From Ascidiaceihabitans sp. (GTDB lineage: Bacteria > Pseudomonadota > Alphaproteobacteria > Rhodobacterales > Rhodobacteraceae), in NCBI GenBank assembly GCA_029251465.1, contig JAQXDI010000016.1, positions 18,166 through 82,165 of the forward strand: a DNA stretch of 64,000 nt, read 5' to 3'. Both the position numbers and the translations under genes were made by a program. The notes beneath the pieces are model-generated. The model saw only the letters and a list, made by a program, of their open reading frames with translations, was not told the origin of the DNA and ran no database searches. The first letter of the stretch is position 1, and every line of letters begins with the position of its first letter. This document shows positions 35,299 to 45,152 of the stretch, piece by piece.

Positions 35299-36542
35299 TA
35301 TTTGACCCTCCAGGGTTGTGATTTGAACCAACCCGCACCGTAGGTTGTAGCGATCATAATGCAGGCACCCGCCAGATTGACCAGCAACACAGTGACAGTC
35401 GCGCGGCCCAAAACGTCCATGGTGAAGCCCATCAACCGCGCTGTGAACATCGACACGACGAACACGGCCAACGATTGCTGACCGACCTTGAGGATGATCG
35501 CGAGGCAACGTTCCCAGATGCGGGCAAACGTGCCGGCCCTTTGGGGCAACAGGCGATCACCTTTGTCACCCGCAGCGACCCAACACAGATAGGCAAGTGC
35601 CATGAAATGCACGTAGCGCAACAGTCCAAAGCTGGATTTGTCAATCAGCAGTTTGTTGGCCACCCGCCAGTCACGCGCCCACTCAAACCCGAATTCACGC
35701 ACGCCGATGTTGGACAGCGGCACATTGGCAATCACCAGAAACAGGGCCAAACCGATCAGCAGTTTGTTCACCGGCGGCTTGGGCAACCAGCCGCGCATAA
35801 ACGCAAAACCGGTGAAGAAAATCAGCTGCCAGCCAAACGGGTTAAAAAACCAGTTGCGATCGGTCCAGGGTTCGGCAGGCAGGCCAATGTAAAGCTGTTC
35901 CAGTCCAAGCGTGATCAGCAGCTGTTTCTGGGCAAACAGCCAAACCGTCAGCACAAACGCCCCGATCAGCCATTTGTTCACATTGGACAGCGCCATAATG
36001 ATGGGCATCAACAGCAAAACGACCATGTACATCGGCAGAATGTCGAAATAATTCGGTACATAGCGCAAGGTCATGAACGACAGCAGGATGTCCGGGTTGG
36101 TCCATTTTTCGCTTTCCACAAAGATCGGCCACAGATTCAACTGCCCCCAATAATTGCGGGTGCCGAACCCTGAATCCGTCAGCGCCACGGTCAGCGCCAG
36201 CGTGGCGAAAAACAGCCCGACATGTGCCCAGTAGACTTGCCAGACGCGGAACCCGACACGGGCGGTGGCCAATGTCCAACCGGCGCGATCATACCCGCGC
36301 CCAAAGGCAATGGCGCTGGCCATGCCCGAACAGAACACAAAGATTTCGGTGGCATCCGAAAACCCCCAACGCGCTGGGATCCAGCTGGTCAGAAAGTTGC
36401 CCGGTGTGTGCGCCATCAGAATGATGAACATCGCGATTCCTCGGAAGAAATCGAGGCGCAGATCACGCACGTTTGCAGGGGCGACCGAAGTCGGGGCTTT
36501 GGCAGTTGCAGATGCAACCTGTGAGGGATCAGCGAATGTCAT
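35298..36542 (-). CDS. opgC: OpgC-family membrane acyltransferase
   Basis: A 414-aa protein with about ten membrane helices. OpgC adds succinyl groups to periplasmic glucans. The start RDLRLDFFRGIAMFIILMAH is the typical acyltransferase-like opening with its Asp and His, followed by WGFSDATEIFVFCSGM. It is first in opgC-opgG-opgH, all joined by one-base stop/start overlaps, so the complete glucan synthesis and decoration set is co-translated. Confidence 0.92.
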   Translation of the reverse strand: MTFADPSQVASATAKAPTSVAPANVRDLRLDFFRGIAMFIILMAHTPGNFLTSWIPARWGFSDATEIFVFCSGMASAIAFGRGYDRAGWTLATARVGFRVWQVYWAHVGLFFATLALTVALTDSGFGTRNYWGQLNLWPIFVESEKWTNPDILLSFMTLRYVPNYFDILPMYMVVLLLMPIIMALSNVNKWLIGAFVLTVWLFAQKQLLITLGLEQLYIGLPAEPWTDRNWFFNPFGWQLIFFTGFAFMRGWLPKPPVNKLLIGLALFLVIANVPLSNIGVREFGFEWARDWRVANKLLIDKSSFGLLRYVHFMALAYLCWVAAGDKGDRLLPQRAGTFARIWERCLAIILKVGQQSLAVFVVSMFTARLMGFTMDVLGRATVTVLLVNLAGACIMIATTYGAGWFKSQPWRVK

Positions 36543-36587
36543 GTGTGCGATCTACGTGGATGTACGCTCAGGTCAAGCATTTCGCGC

Positions 36588-37937
36588 TTATTGCGCCGGA
36601 ATTCGACGGGCTTGTGCAAGGCTTTCAAAGCGCGTTGCGGTGAAACGATCCTTGTGGCCGGCGCGTTGGGGCATGCGTTCTGACAAGATGACCTCGGTTT
36701 GGTCAATCCGTCCGGCGCGCAGGCCTGCATCGATGGTCATGCGTTCAAAAACGTCGCGTTGCGCGTGGCTGCCACCGATTGTTTGCATGGCAGGACGGGC
36801 CGTAGACAGATCGATGAACGCGTCGTTGTAACGTCCTTCGGAGAAGGCATTCAGACCGCTAAGCGCTGCAAGGCCGGGATCATTCACACGTCCTGCCATT
36901 TCGCTGGGTTGGCGGGCATTATGGGCAAATCGGGCGGTCATTGCCACTTTTGCATCACCGCGTTCGGCACCGGCCAGCGCCAGCATGTAGTGCAAGTCAG
37001 CAAAGACCAAGCATCCATCATCCGTGCGGTTTTCAGAGAAATCAGCCAGTTCAGCCCAGCGATTGCCGACGTCCATGCCTTCGAGCTCAAGGCGCATCAG
37101 CAAAGATGTGGCGTTGGCGATGTCACGGTAGTCGTCGGTTTTGTCTTCGCGGATTTGGCTGTCGTAGAGGGACAAGGCCAGATCCAGTTCGCCGCGATCC
37201 ATGTGCAGCAACGCTTTGTGCCACCAGACGTGGTAGCGAAAGTTGTTGCAATGGGTCCACGCGCCGGTGTTCTGCTCGATCAGATTGATGCCGGCATCAG
37301 GGTTGGCTGTCATGTCGTAGACGTGCGCGACAGCGTGCAGGCCCCATGCATCGTCGGGGGCATAGCGCAGGCCTTGCAAACCAGTGCGTTCGGCCGCGGC
37401 GTATTCGCCAGTTTCCTCAAGCGTGAAGGCGTGGCAGCCCAAAATATAACCACGGCAGGCGTGATCGCTGTCATGCGCGCCCAAAAGGCGTTCGGCTGAT
37501 CTGCGCATGCCCACGCCGTCGCCCAGAATGAACCGGATCGCTTGGCTGACCTTGGCGCTTAGTGTGTCACGTGGGTTTTCGAGTAGCACACGTTCCATCG
37601 CGTCAATGGCCCCCGTGGGACTGCCCGCAAGCCACGCATCCAGCGCCTGAAGCCACCCGTTTTCCCGCGAATTCGTTGGGGCGTTTGCTGCTGCTGTTTT
37701 GGCCGTTGCTGCTGCATCAACCGCGACGTTCCACAATTCTTTGCGCCCCATCATCAAGGAAAACAAACCGTGTGCCGCATGACCCATGGCGAAATTCGGG
37801 TTGGCCGCCAGCAATGCGCCGAGATGAACAGGGGTTTTGGTGCCGTGCGATAGAAATCCGTGCACAACGCCGTTCCAGTCTTGCAGTTGGGCTTGGTCGG
37901 TCAGGCTAACAGGGCTGTCACAGATATCGTGCATCAT
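36588..37937 (-). CDS. TTC38-like tetratricopeptide repeat protein
   Basis: A 449-aa soluble helical protein. The segments LGALLAANPNFAMGHAAHG, GLQGLRYAPDDAWGLHAVAH and HVWWHKALLHMDRGELDLAL match the TPR-type family related to eukaryotic TTC38. Function unknown; protein-protein scaffolding is the default idea. No signal peptide. ATG 37937 is favoured over GTG 37946. It follows opgC at a 45-base distance upstream and is oriented the same way. Confidence 0.85.
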   Translation of the reverse strand: MMHDICDSPVSLTDQAQLQDWNGVVHGFLSHGTKTPVHLGALLAANPNFAMGHAAHGLFSLMMGRKELWNVAVDAAATAKTAAANAPTNSRENGWLQALDAWLAGSPTGAIDAMERVLLENPRDTLSAKVSQAIRFILGDGVGMRRSAERLLGAHDSDHACRGYILGCHAFTLEETGEYAAAERTGLQGLRYAPDDAWGLHAVAHVYDMTANPDAGINLIEQNTGAWTHCNNFRYHVWWHKALLHMDRGELDLALSLYDSQIREDKTDDYRDIANATSLLMRLELEGMDVGNRWAELADFSENRTDDGCLVFADLHYMLALAGAERGDAKVAMTARFAHNARQPSEMAGRVNDPGLAALSGLNAFSEGRYNDAFIDLSTARPAMQTIGGSHAQRDVFERMTIDAGLRAGRIDQTEVILSERMPQRAGHKDRFTATRFESLAQARRIPAQ

Positions 37938-38121
37938 CGGGGGCACCTCTTGGGAAATGGGTTGTGTTGCTATTGGTTTAGCCGATGTGAGGGTTCAAAA
38001 CACGATCTACAGGGGCTTCACACGCAACCGTGAAAAGCCCGCCTCGTTTCGTGAGCGAAAGGCGAAATTTCCGAAACAATTGGAGGAAATCAGCCGGTTA
38101 CCGCCTATTTTACGGGGAAAA

Positions 38122-39336
38122 TTAACTGTCTTCTGACACAGGTGAGGTGCGCAGTGTTTCAAGCACGGCGTCGGTGTCCTGACCAAAACGCGGTGGTGCG
38201 CTGCGGTATTGCACGGGCGTGCGCGAAAGCTTGAGCGGATTCGCCAAAAGCTGGACCGCACCGTCCTGTATACCGTCAGTTGGCACGCTGATCACGGTGC
38301 CGCGGGCCTCGGCCTGATCGGACTGCAAGGCTTCTGGTACGGTTTGGATCGGACCAACGGGCACTTTCACACCTTGCAGTTTTGCAAGGACGTCGGCCTT
38401 GGCAAAACCACGCAGGGTGTCGCGAATTTGCGGGATCAGAACGTCGCGATGTTCGATGCGCAGCGTGTTGGTCTGAAACCGGGCATCACTGCCCAAATCG
38501 CTACGCCCAATCACGTCACAAAAGCGGGCAAACTGCGGATCATTGCCAACGGCGATCAAAACATGACCATCCGATGTTTCGAACGCGTCATAAGGCACGA
38601 TGTTGGGGTGCGCATTGCCGCGTCGTTTCGGGGCCTCGCCCGAGGTCAGGAAATTGGTGCCCTCATTGATCAGCCACGCCATTTGCGCATCCACCAAGGA
38701 CAGATCGATGTGTTGCCCTTCGCCGGTTTTGTCGCGGTGGCGCAGCGCTGTCAGAATGCCGATGGTCGCGTACATGCCGCACATCACGTCGGCAATTCCG
38801 ACGCCAACTTTGGTCGGTGGCCCCTCGGGATCCCCGGTCAGCGACATGACCCCGCCGTAGCCTTGGGCCATCAGATCATAGCCGGGCTGGTCGCGGTTTG
38901 GTCCGAATTGCCCAAAACCCGAGATCGAGCAATAGACAACGCCGGGATGTTTTTTCAGCATCGTCGCGTGATCCAGCCCGTATTTCACAAGGCCGTCCGG
39001 TTTGTAATTTTCGATGATAATATCGGCACGGGCAGCCAGTTGCAGAACGATATCTTGACCTTCAGGCGTCGAAATATCCACTGCGATGGACTGTTTGTTG
39101 CGGTTGGCGGCCATGAAATAGGCGCTCAGGTCAGACGGTGTTCCGTCCTCGTTGCGGGCAAAATTCGGGCCCCATCCGCGCGTGTCATCACCACCGGATT
39201 TCGGGTTTTCGACCTTGATAATCGTTGCGCCAAAATCACCCAAAAGTTGTGTTGCGGTGGGCCCTGCCAGAATGCGGCTAAGATCCAGAACGAACAGATC
39301 ACCCAGCGCTGTCGGCGTCTCAGATGCGGCCATCAT
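38122..39336 (-). CDS. CaiB/BaiF-type (family III) CoA-transferase
   Basis: A 404-aa CoA-transferase that moves CoA between acids through a covalent aspartyl intermediate. Family motifs: VLDLSRILAGPTATQLLGDF, GWGPNF, ANRNKQSIAVDI, the catalytic Asp in GYDLMAQGYGGVMSLTG and KTGEGQHIDLSLVDAQMAWL. It overlaps the upstream TPP-dependent enzyme by 17 bases, so the two are co-translated. An oxalate-like formyl-CoA transferase/decarboxylase team would have this shape, but the substrate is not determinable here. Confidence 0.9.
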   Translation of the reverse strand: MMAASETPTALGDLFVLDLSRILAGPTATQLLGDFGATIIKVENPKSGGDDTRGWGPNFARNEDGTPSDLSAYFMAANRNKQSIAVDISTPEGQDIVLQLAARADIIIENYKPDGLVKYGLDHATMLKKHPGVVYCSISGFGQFGPNRDQPGYDLMAQGYGGVMSLTGDPEGPPTKVGVGIADVMCGMYATIGILTALRHRDKTGEGQHIDLSLVDAQMAWLINEGTNFLTSGEAPKRRGNAHPNIVPYDAFETSDGHVLIAVGNDPQFARFCDVIGRSDLGSDARFQTNTLRIEHRDVLIPQIRDTLRGFAKADVLAKLQGVKVPVGPIQTVPEALQSDQAEARGTVISVPTDGIQDGAVQLLANPLKLSRTPVQYRSAPPRFGQDTDAVLETLRTSPVSEDS

Positions 39337-40936
39337 ACGCCCCTTTTTCGATTACGGCTGCGATCACTGTGAATGTTTCGCTGGCTTGTGCGGCTTCAAG
39401 TGCGGTCGCCAATTCGGCACGGCTACGCACGGTATGTCCGGCCCCGCCAAAGGCACGCCCGATGGCCGCATAATCGTGTTCTGCGAATTCAACACCGTGT
39501 TGCGGCAGTTGGCGTCCACGTTGTTTCAGCTCGATCAGCGCCAGTGATGCATCCACAAACACGACAAAAATCGTGCTTAGGTTCAGCTCTTTCGCGGTTG
39601 CCAGTTCACCGGCGACCATCAAAAATCCCGCATCGCCGGAAAAGCTGACGACGGTGTGGTCCGGTTCAATGAATTGCGCGCCCATAGCCAGCGGCAAGGC
39701 ACAGCCCATTGTGCAAAGGGCGCTCGATTGCATCAACGCGCGAGGCTCGTAACACTCCCACATCTGGCTTAGCAAAATGCGGTGTGCGCCGCTGTCAGCA
39801 GTGGCCAAAGTATTGCGGGGCAGGGTGGTGCGGCACACATCGACGACGGCGCCGGGGCCCCATGTGTCGTCCTTTGGAAACGCTTGGGCAAGGCCGGTCT
39901 TTGCGGTTGCGATGTCTCCGTTGGTCCACGTCTCGCTGGGTGTCGCAGCGCTGTGCAACGCGGCCAAGGTTGCAGGGGTTGAGCCGATAATATTCAGCGT
40001 CCCTTGGTGCATGTAGTGATGGTTCGCCTTAGCTGTGATGTCGATGACATTGACCTTGCGCGGATCCCAAACATTACGCCAACCGGGGCGCATTTCAATC
40101 GGATCGTAACCGGCACAGATGATCAGATCGGCGGATTGGATCAAAGGCAGCAAATGCGTGTCGGCCAAGGGGGACAGACCCGCGCCACCGAGGGCGAGCG
40201 GGTGATCTTCGGGCACGATGCCTTTGGCCTTGTAGGTGGTGATCAGCGGGATGTTAAAGGCGTCGATCATGGCCGTAATTTTGCGGCAAGCCCCTTCGTT
40301 CATCGCATCCACACCGGCAATCATGACGGGTCGTTTTGCACCACTCAGCCAGCTGGCTGCCTGCGCCATCACGTCACCAGCCGGAACCATGGCCGATGCC
40401 GTGGCGCGCGTGGCCGGTGCCGCCGGTGCAACCTGTTCCAACGCAACAGTGATCGGGACATCGATGTGCACAGGGCCGGGGCGGCCTTCCATGGAGATCG
40501 AAACAGCTTTGTCTGCGATGACGTGGGCGGCGCCTGCGTTCAGCGTAAATGTGGCTTTGGTGATCGGGGCAAAGACGGCGCGTTGGTCAAGGACCTGGTG
40601 CGTGTAGGTCTGCGCCTCGTCCTCATCGACTGCCCCTGCCAAAACGATCAAGGAAACACGATCTTGCATGGCGTTGGCCACAGCATTGACGCCGTTCAAA
40701 GCACCCGGACCAACAGTTGCGATCAACAGGCCGGGCGCGCCTGTGCGGTGCCAAGCGCCTTCGGCCATAAAGGCGGCGGCGTTTTCGTGCTTTGCCAAGA
40801 TAAATTGGATGCCTGCGGCCTCCAGGGCGTCAACGAGGGTGAGAACTTCGCCGCCGGGCATTCCAAATGCGACACGGCAGCCAGCGGCGTACAGGCGGCG
40901 GGCAAGGGCATCAGCGGCGCGGATAGTTGTGGTCAT
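39320..40936 (-). CDS. Thiamine-pyrophosphate-dependent enzyme, acetolactate-synthase-like
   Basis: A 538-aa three-domain TPP enzyme. The N-terminal pyrimidine-binding domain has the catalytic Glu51 in AKHENAAAFMAEG, the middle domain follows, and the C-terminal domain holds the Mg-TPP motif GDAGFLMVAGELATAKELN. Possible activities are decarboxylation or lyase chemistry on a 2-oxo acid or acyl-CoA. Its downstream partner is a family III CoA-transferase overlapping it, as in oxalate systems, but the protein reads closer to the general acetolactate synthase family than to oxalyl-CoA decarboxylase. ATG 40936 chosen. Confidence 0.87.
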   Translation of the reverse strand: MTTTIRAADALARRLYAAGCRVAFGMPGGEVLTLVDALEAAGIQFILAKHENAAAFMAEGAWHRTGAPGLLIATVGPGALNGVNAVANAMQDRVSLIVLAGAVDEDEAQTYTHQVLDQRAVFAPITKATFTLNAGAAHVIADKAVSISMEGRPGPVHIDVPITVALEQVAPAAPATRATASAMVPAGDVMAQAASWLSGAKRPVMIAGVDAMNEGACRKITAMIDAFNIPLITTYKAKGIVPEDHPLALGGAGLSPLADTHLLPLIQSADLIICAGYDPIEMRPGWRNVWDPRKVNVIDITAKANHHYMHQGTLNIIGSTPATLAALHSAATPSETWTNGDIATAKTGLAQAFPKDDTWGPGAVVDVCRTTLPRNTLATADSGAHRILLSQMWECYEPRALMQSSALCTMGCALPLAMGAQFIEPDHTVVSFSGDAGFLMVAGELATAKELNLSTIFVVFVDASLALIELKQRGRQLPQHGVEFAEHDYAAIGRAFGGAGHTVRSRAELATALEAAQASETFTVIAAVIEKGAYDGRI

Positions 40937-41128
40937 TGGCAAAGCTCCGATCAGATCAGGTCCGGCGTGCCACGGGACAGGGGCAGATTTCAAGTGACAC
41001 TTGTGTGGGGTATGTTTCAGCGGTCAGTAGTGCGCGGGCCGCGGTTTGTTCAATACTGTGCGTTTTCCAACCATCTTCAGAAACAGAAAAAGGCGCAACA
41101 ATGTGCGCCTTGCTCAATATTTGTGCGG

Positions 41129-41151
41129 GTAAGGTGCGGGTGTCCCGCACC
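41129..41151 (-). repeat. REP-like palindrome copy 3
   Basis: Reverse-oriented copy of the element: GTAA, then GGTGCGGG, TGT, CCCGCACC. It lies eight bases beyond the gcrA stop and may serve as its terminator. Confidence 0.8.
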
Positions 41152-41158
41152 GCTGGTT

Positions 41159-41725
41159 CTAACGGCGACGATCGCGGCGTGCGCTCATCGGTTGGAACGC
41201 AACGCCGACGTGGGCCTCGCAGTACGGCTTGCCTTGTTGAACGGTCAAACCGCAGAACCAGAAATCTTCGGTTGCCGGATCACCGACAGGCCATTTGCAG
41301 GTCCGTTCGGTCAGTTCCATCAAGGTCAGCCGCTTGGCTTTCTTCTCGATCTCGTTGACCTTGGCCAAAGCTTCGGGGCTGATCTCGTTTGCGGAGGGCT
41401 GCGGCGGCAAAGGTTGCCCTGCCGGAATGATCTGTTTGCGCGCAGGCAAGTTTGGCTTGGGCGCGTTCGGGTCAACCGGTTTGACCGCCGGTTCGGTGCG
41501 CATCACTGGCTTAGGCTTGGCCTCTGCCTTTGGGGCTGCCTTTGGCTTGGCTTCGGCTTTGGCCGCACCTGCACTGCCAGCCCGATTGGACAGACCCAAA
41601 CGGTGCACTTTGCCGATCACGGCATTGCGGGTCACGCCGCCCAATTCTTTTGCGATCTGGCTGGCCGATTGGCCCTCGCCCCACATCTTTTTAAGCACTT
41701 CAACGCGGTCGTCAGTCCAGGACAT
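41159..41725 (-). CDS. gcrA: GcrA cell-cycle regulator
   Basis: A 188-aa transcription factor that works with sigma-70 at methylated GANTC promoters in the alphaproteobacterial cell cycle. The start SWTDDRVEVLKKMWGEGQSA and KELGGVTRNAVIGKVHRLG are diagnostic. A long Ala/Lys/Pro linker (about 50-110) precedes the C-terminal RNA-polymerase-binding part with CKWPVGDPATEDFWFCG. Single gene with its own upstream region and REP3 behind it. Confidence 0.96.
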   Translation of the reverse strand: MSWTDDRVEVLKKMWGEGQSASQIAKELGGVTRNAVIGKVHRLGLSNRAGSAGAAKAEAKPKAAPKAEAKPKPVMRTEPAVKPVDPNAPKPNLPARKQIIPAGQPLPPQPSANEISPEALAKVNEIEKKAKRLTLMELTERTCKWPVGDPATEDFWFCGLTVQQGKPYCEAHVGVAFQPMSARRDRRR

Positions 41726-41827
41726 GCGGTTTCCCTAGCTAAAAAGCGACCCATCATCCGAGCCGCTTTGAGGTGTAATTCAGCGTTTCATTCTAATGGT
41801 TCTGACGCCAGTGACAAGCAAGATACG

Positions 41828-42724
41828 TCATCGAGGTTCACGAGAACTTGCATGGCGGGCCTCGCGCACCGCCAATAGCACCGCTCCACCAACGATAATT
41901 GAGGCCCCGATACACGTGATTAGGTCGGGAAAGGCCTTGTAAAACAACGCATCATAGAGGGCGGCAAAAATCAGCGTGGCATAGCTAAAGGGTGCGACAA
42001 AGCTTGCATCTGCGCGCGCCATTCCGTTCACAAAACAGGCTTATGCGCAGGCCATCGCGGCCCCGAGGGCCGCCAGCAACGCCCATTGCTCAGGCGATGG
42101 TATCTGCCAGAACGGCAGCACCGCCAGCGTTGAAATGCCCATGCCGACCAGATTGTTGATGATCAGCAACTGAAACGGGCTCTCGCGATTGGCGAGCTTT
42201 TTGATGAAAATCACCTCGAATCCAAACGCCAATGCGGCCCCAACCGCCAGCAACGCCGCGGGCTGAAAGGTGGCTGGTGTCGGACGCAGCAAAACCATCG
42301 CGCCGATGATCGCAATGCCAGCCGCCAGCCACCGGATCGGCCCCACCCGTTCCCCCAGCAACGGGATCGCCAGCATCATCGCAAACACCGGGTTCACAAA
42401 CGTGATTGCTGTGGCATCCGCCAGTGGAATATACGCAACGGCGGCGAACATCAGGCTGACGCCAACCCACCCTGAACTGGTGCGCGTCAGATGCAGCCCC
42501 CAGTGGATTTTGCCAAACGTCGGGCGCAGGACTGCGGCGGCCAAGCTCAGCGCCATAAACGCAAATATGAACCGCCCCTGGCTGATTTGCAGCGGGTGCA
42601 GGGTGTCGCCGAATTGATCGCTACCAAGTGCTTTGGCGATCAGGGTTGTGAGAGCGATGAACGCGCCCGCCACGGTGATGAACGCAGCCGCGAGGGCCGG
42701 ATTTTGAGGGCGCGGTTGAAACAT
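41828..42724 (-). pseudogene. EamA-type DMT transporter with an in-frame TAA
   Basis: The frame encodes a ten-helix drug/metabolite transporter: SQGRFIFAFMALSLAAAVLR, the first EamA copy, then the second copy with VGAALAFGFEVIFIKKLA. TAA at 42041-42043 stops it after 227 codons. The same frame continues with ACFVNGMARADASFVAPFSY and two more helices to the natural end at 41828 (298 codons in all, normal length). A CAA to TAA change (Gln to stop) would explain it. The truncated product would lack the last helices. Confidence 0.88.
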
Positions 42725-43006
42725 GGCACAGCTATTTGCCCAAGGAGGCAGGGATGCAAGCGGCTTGAACTCGACCTACCAATTTCCCTCTGGTCAAAGC
42801 GAATTCCCTGCGCTACGCATGTCTCATGTTCAATCAACGCATCATATCCTTGATCCGACGACGCCGTATTCTGGCCTAAGTCCCTCGTTTTGAACGCCGC
42901 ACCTTTGGTGCACCCTAAACTTTCCAAACTGTTGACCTGCTCGCGCCTCTGTTGCACACATCGTGCTTCTTATTCTCGCGGCCACATTTCCCAAAGGATG
43001 ATCCAG

Positions 43007-44182
43007 ATGATCGCTTCCGTTTTGCCCACCTATTCCCGCGCTCCGATGACGTTTGTCAAAGGCTCAGGCTCTTGGCTGATTGAGGAAGACGGGCGACGTT
43101 TTCTGGATCTGGGGGCCGGCATTGCCGTGAACGCATTGGGCCACGCGCACCCGGCGTTGGTGCAGGCGATCACGGATCAGGCGCAAACGCTGTGGCACAC
43201 ATCGAACTTGTATCACATTCCACAACAGCAGATGCTGGCCGACAAACTGGTGGACGCGACCTTTGCTGACACTGTGTTTTTCACCAACTCAGGCACCGAA
43301 GCTTGCGAGCTGGCCGTTAAAATGGCGCGCAAATACTGGTACGAAAAGGGTCACGCCGAAAAGGTTGATATCATCACGTTTGACGGGTCGTTCCATGGCC
43401 GGTCCGCCGCAGGGATTGCGGCCGCAGGGTCTGAAAAGATGACCAAAGGCTTTGGTCCGTTGCTGGGTGGATTCACGCATCTGACATTTGGCGATCACGA
43501 GGCGCTGACAGCGGCAATCACCGATCAAACGGCGGCGATTTTGGTGGAACCCGTGCAAGGCGAAGGCGGCATTCGCCCGCTGCCTGATCAGTGCCTGAAA
43601 GGCTTGCGTGATCTGTGTGACGAACACGACATCCTGCTGGTGCTGGACGAGGTCCAATGCGGCGTTGGCCGGACGGGCAAGCTGTTTGCCCACGAATGGG
43701 CGTGCATCGAACCTGACATCATGATGGTCGCCAAAGGCATCGGTGGCGGATTCCCCCTAGGCGCGGTTTTGGCCACCGAAGATGCGGCATCCGGCATGAC
43801 CGCAGGCACGCATGGGTCGACCTATGGCGGCAACCCGCTGGGCTGCGCGGTCGGCTGCGCGGTGATGGACACGATCAACACGCCTGAATTCTTGGGCGAG
43901 GTGAACCGCAAGGCGGGCTTGCTGCGTCAACGGCTCAAAGGGTTGATCGCCGCGCATCCGGATGTGTTCGAAAGCGTGCGTGGGTCGGGCCTGATGCTGG
44001 GTCTGAAATGCAAAGCCAGCAACATCGACATCGTCAACGCAGGCTACGCCGCCGAGGTGATCACAGTGCCCGCAGCAGACAACGTAATCCGCCTGTTGCC
44101 GCCCCTGACCATCACGGACGATGAAATCAACGAGGCTGTCTTTCGTCTTGATGCCGCAGCAACAGCCATCGCGGTCACATAA
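43007..44182 (+). CDS. argD: Acetylornithine aminotransferase
   Basis: A 391-aa class III PLP aminotransferase of arginine synthesis (and often succinyldiaminopimelate in lysine synthesis). [60 protein letters not shown] and the PLP-lysine stretch [15 protein letters not shown] are visible. AAAGGA eight bases before ATG 43007 sets the start; ATG 42998 is an alternative. argF follows after 41 bases, forming an arginine unit. Confidence 0.94.
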   Translation: MIASVLPTYSRAPMTFVKGSGSWLIEEDGRRFLDLGAGIAVNALGHAHPALVQAITDQAQTLWHTSNLYHIPQQQMLADKLVDATFADTVFFTNSGTEACELAVKMARKYWYEKGHAEKVDIITFDGSFHGRSAAGIAAAGSEKMTKGFGPLLGGFTHLTFGDHEALTAAITDQTAAILVEPVQGEGGIRPLPDQCLKGLRDLCDEHDILLVLDEVQCGVGRTGKLFAHEWACIEPDIMMVAKGIGGGFPLGAVLATEDAASGMTAGTHGSTYGGNPLGCAVGCAVMDTINTPEFLGEVNRKAGLLRQRLKGLIAAHPDVFESVRGSGLMLGLKCKASNIDIVNAGYAAEVITVPAADNVIRLLPPLTITDDEINEAVFRLDAAATAIAVT

Positions 44183-44223
44183 TTTTCCGGGGCCAGCAGG
44201 CTCACCCTATTCAGAGATACCAC

Positions 44224-45150
44224 ATGAACCACTTTTTAGACGTCCACAAAACCGACAGCGCTGCGTTGAACAGCATCCTTGATCAGGCGCACGCGATGAA
44301 GAAAGCCCGTGCAGGGCGACCACGCGCAGCACTGGATGATGATCTGCCGCTGGACGGGCACATGGTTGCGTTGATTTTCGAAAAACCGTCGACCCGCACA
44401 CGTGTCAGTTTTGACGTCGGTGTGCGCCAGATGGGCGGGCAATCGATGGTGCTGTCGGGGGCCGACATGCAGTTGGGGCATGGTGAAACCATCGCTGACA
44501 CGGCCCGGGTTTTGTCGCGCTATGTTGATCTGATCATGATCCGAACATTTGATGAATCCGTGCTGCTCGAGATGGCGGAATTTGCCGATGTGCCAGTAAT
44601 CAACGGGCTGACAGATCGCACGCACCCCTGCCAGATCATGGCGGATGTGATGACCTATCAGGAACATCGCGGATCGATCAAAGGTAAAAAAGTCGTCTGG
44701 TGCGGGGATGGCAACAATGTCTGTGCATCGCTGTTGCATGCGGCCGCGCAGTTCCAGTTTGACCTAACATTTACCGGTCCTGCGCAGCTTGATCCCGAGG
44801 ATGAATTCGTCGGGCTGGCGCGGCGTGCAGGGTCCACGATCCAGATCGAACGGGACGCAGAAACCGCCGTGCAAGGGGCTGATCTGGTGGTCGCGGACAC
44901 GTGGGTGTCGATGCACGACAGCCAGTCGACCAAAGAACGTCGCCACAATTTACTGCGCCCGTATCAGGTCAACGACGCACTGATGGCACATGCCAAACCA
45001 GATGCTTTGTTCATGCATTGCCTGCCCGCGCACCGCGAAGAGGAAGTGACCAGTTCAGTCATGGACGGCCCTGCGTCAGTCATCTTTGACGAGGCAGAAA
45101 ACCGTCTGCATGCGCAAAAAGCGATCATGCGTCATTGCTTGGGGAAATAG
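44224..45150 (+). CDS. argF: Ornithine carbamoyltransferase
   Basis: A 308-aa enzyme making citrulline from ornithine and carbamoyl phosphate. The carbamoyl-phosphate motif is [15 protein letters not shown], the central [11 protein letters not shown] is complete, and the ornithine-binding [12 protein letters not shown] is near the end. It is co-transcribed with argD. After its stop the next reading frame is a broken isomerase gene. Confidence 0.95.
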   Translation: MNHFLDVHKTDSAALNSILDQAHAMKKARAGRPRAALDDDLPLDGHMVALIFEKPSTRTRVSFDVGVRQMGGQSMVLSGADMQLGHGETIADTARVLSRYVDLIMIRTFDESVLLEMAEFADVPVINGLTDRTHPCQIMADVMTYQEHRGSIKGKKVVWCGDGNNVCASLLHAAAQFQFDLTFTGPAQLDPEDEFVGLARRAGSTIQIERDAETAVQGADLVVADTWVSMHDSQSTKERRHNLLRPYQVNDALMAHAKPDALFMHCLPAHREEEVTSSVMDGPASVIFDEAENRLHAQKAIMRHCLGK

Positions 45151-45152
45151 GC

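Noticed and set aside
38209..39372. 387-codon open frame opposite the CoA-transferase
   Set aside because: Antisense shadow of a clear family III CoA-transferase; no motif or start context.
40004..41878. 624-codon open frame on the plus strand opposite the TPP enzyme and gcrA
   Set aside because: It is rich in His, Arg, Gln and Cys, lacks any known fold, and lies antisense to two well-supported genes; high-GC codon use keeps the antisense frame open.
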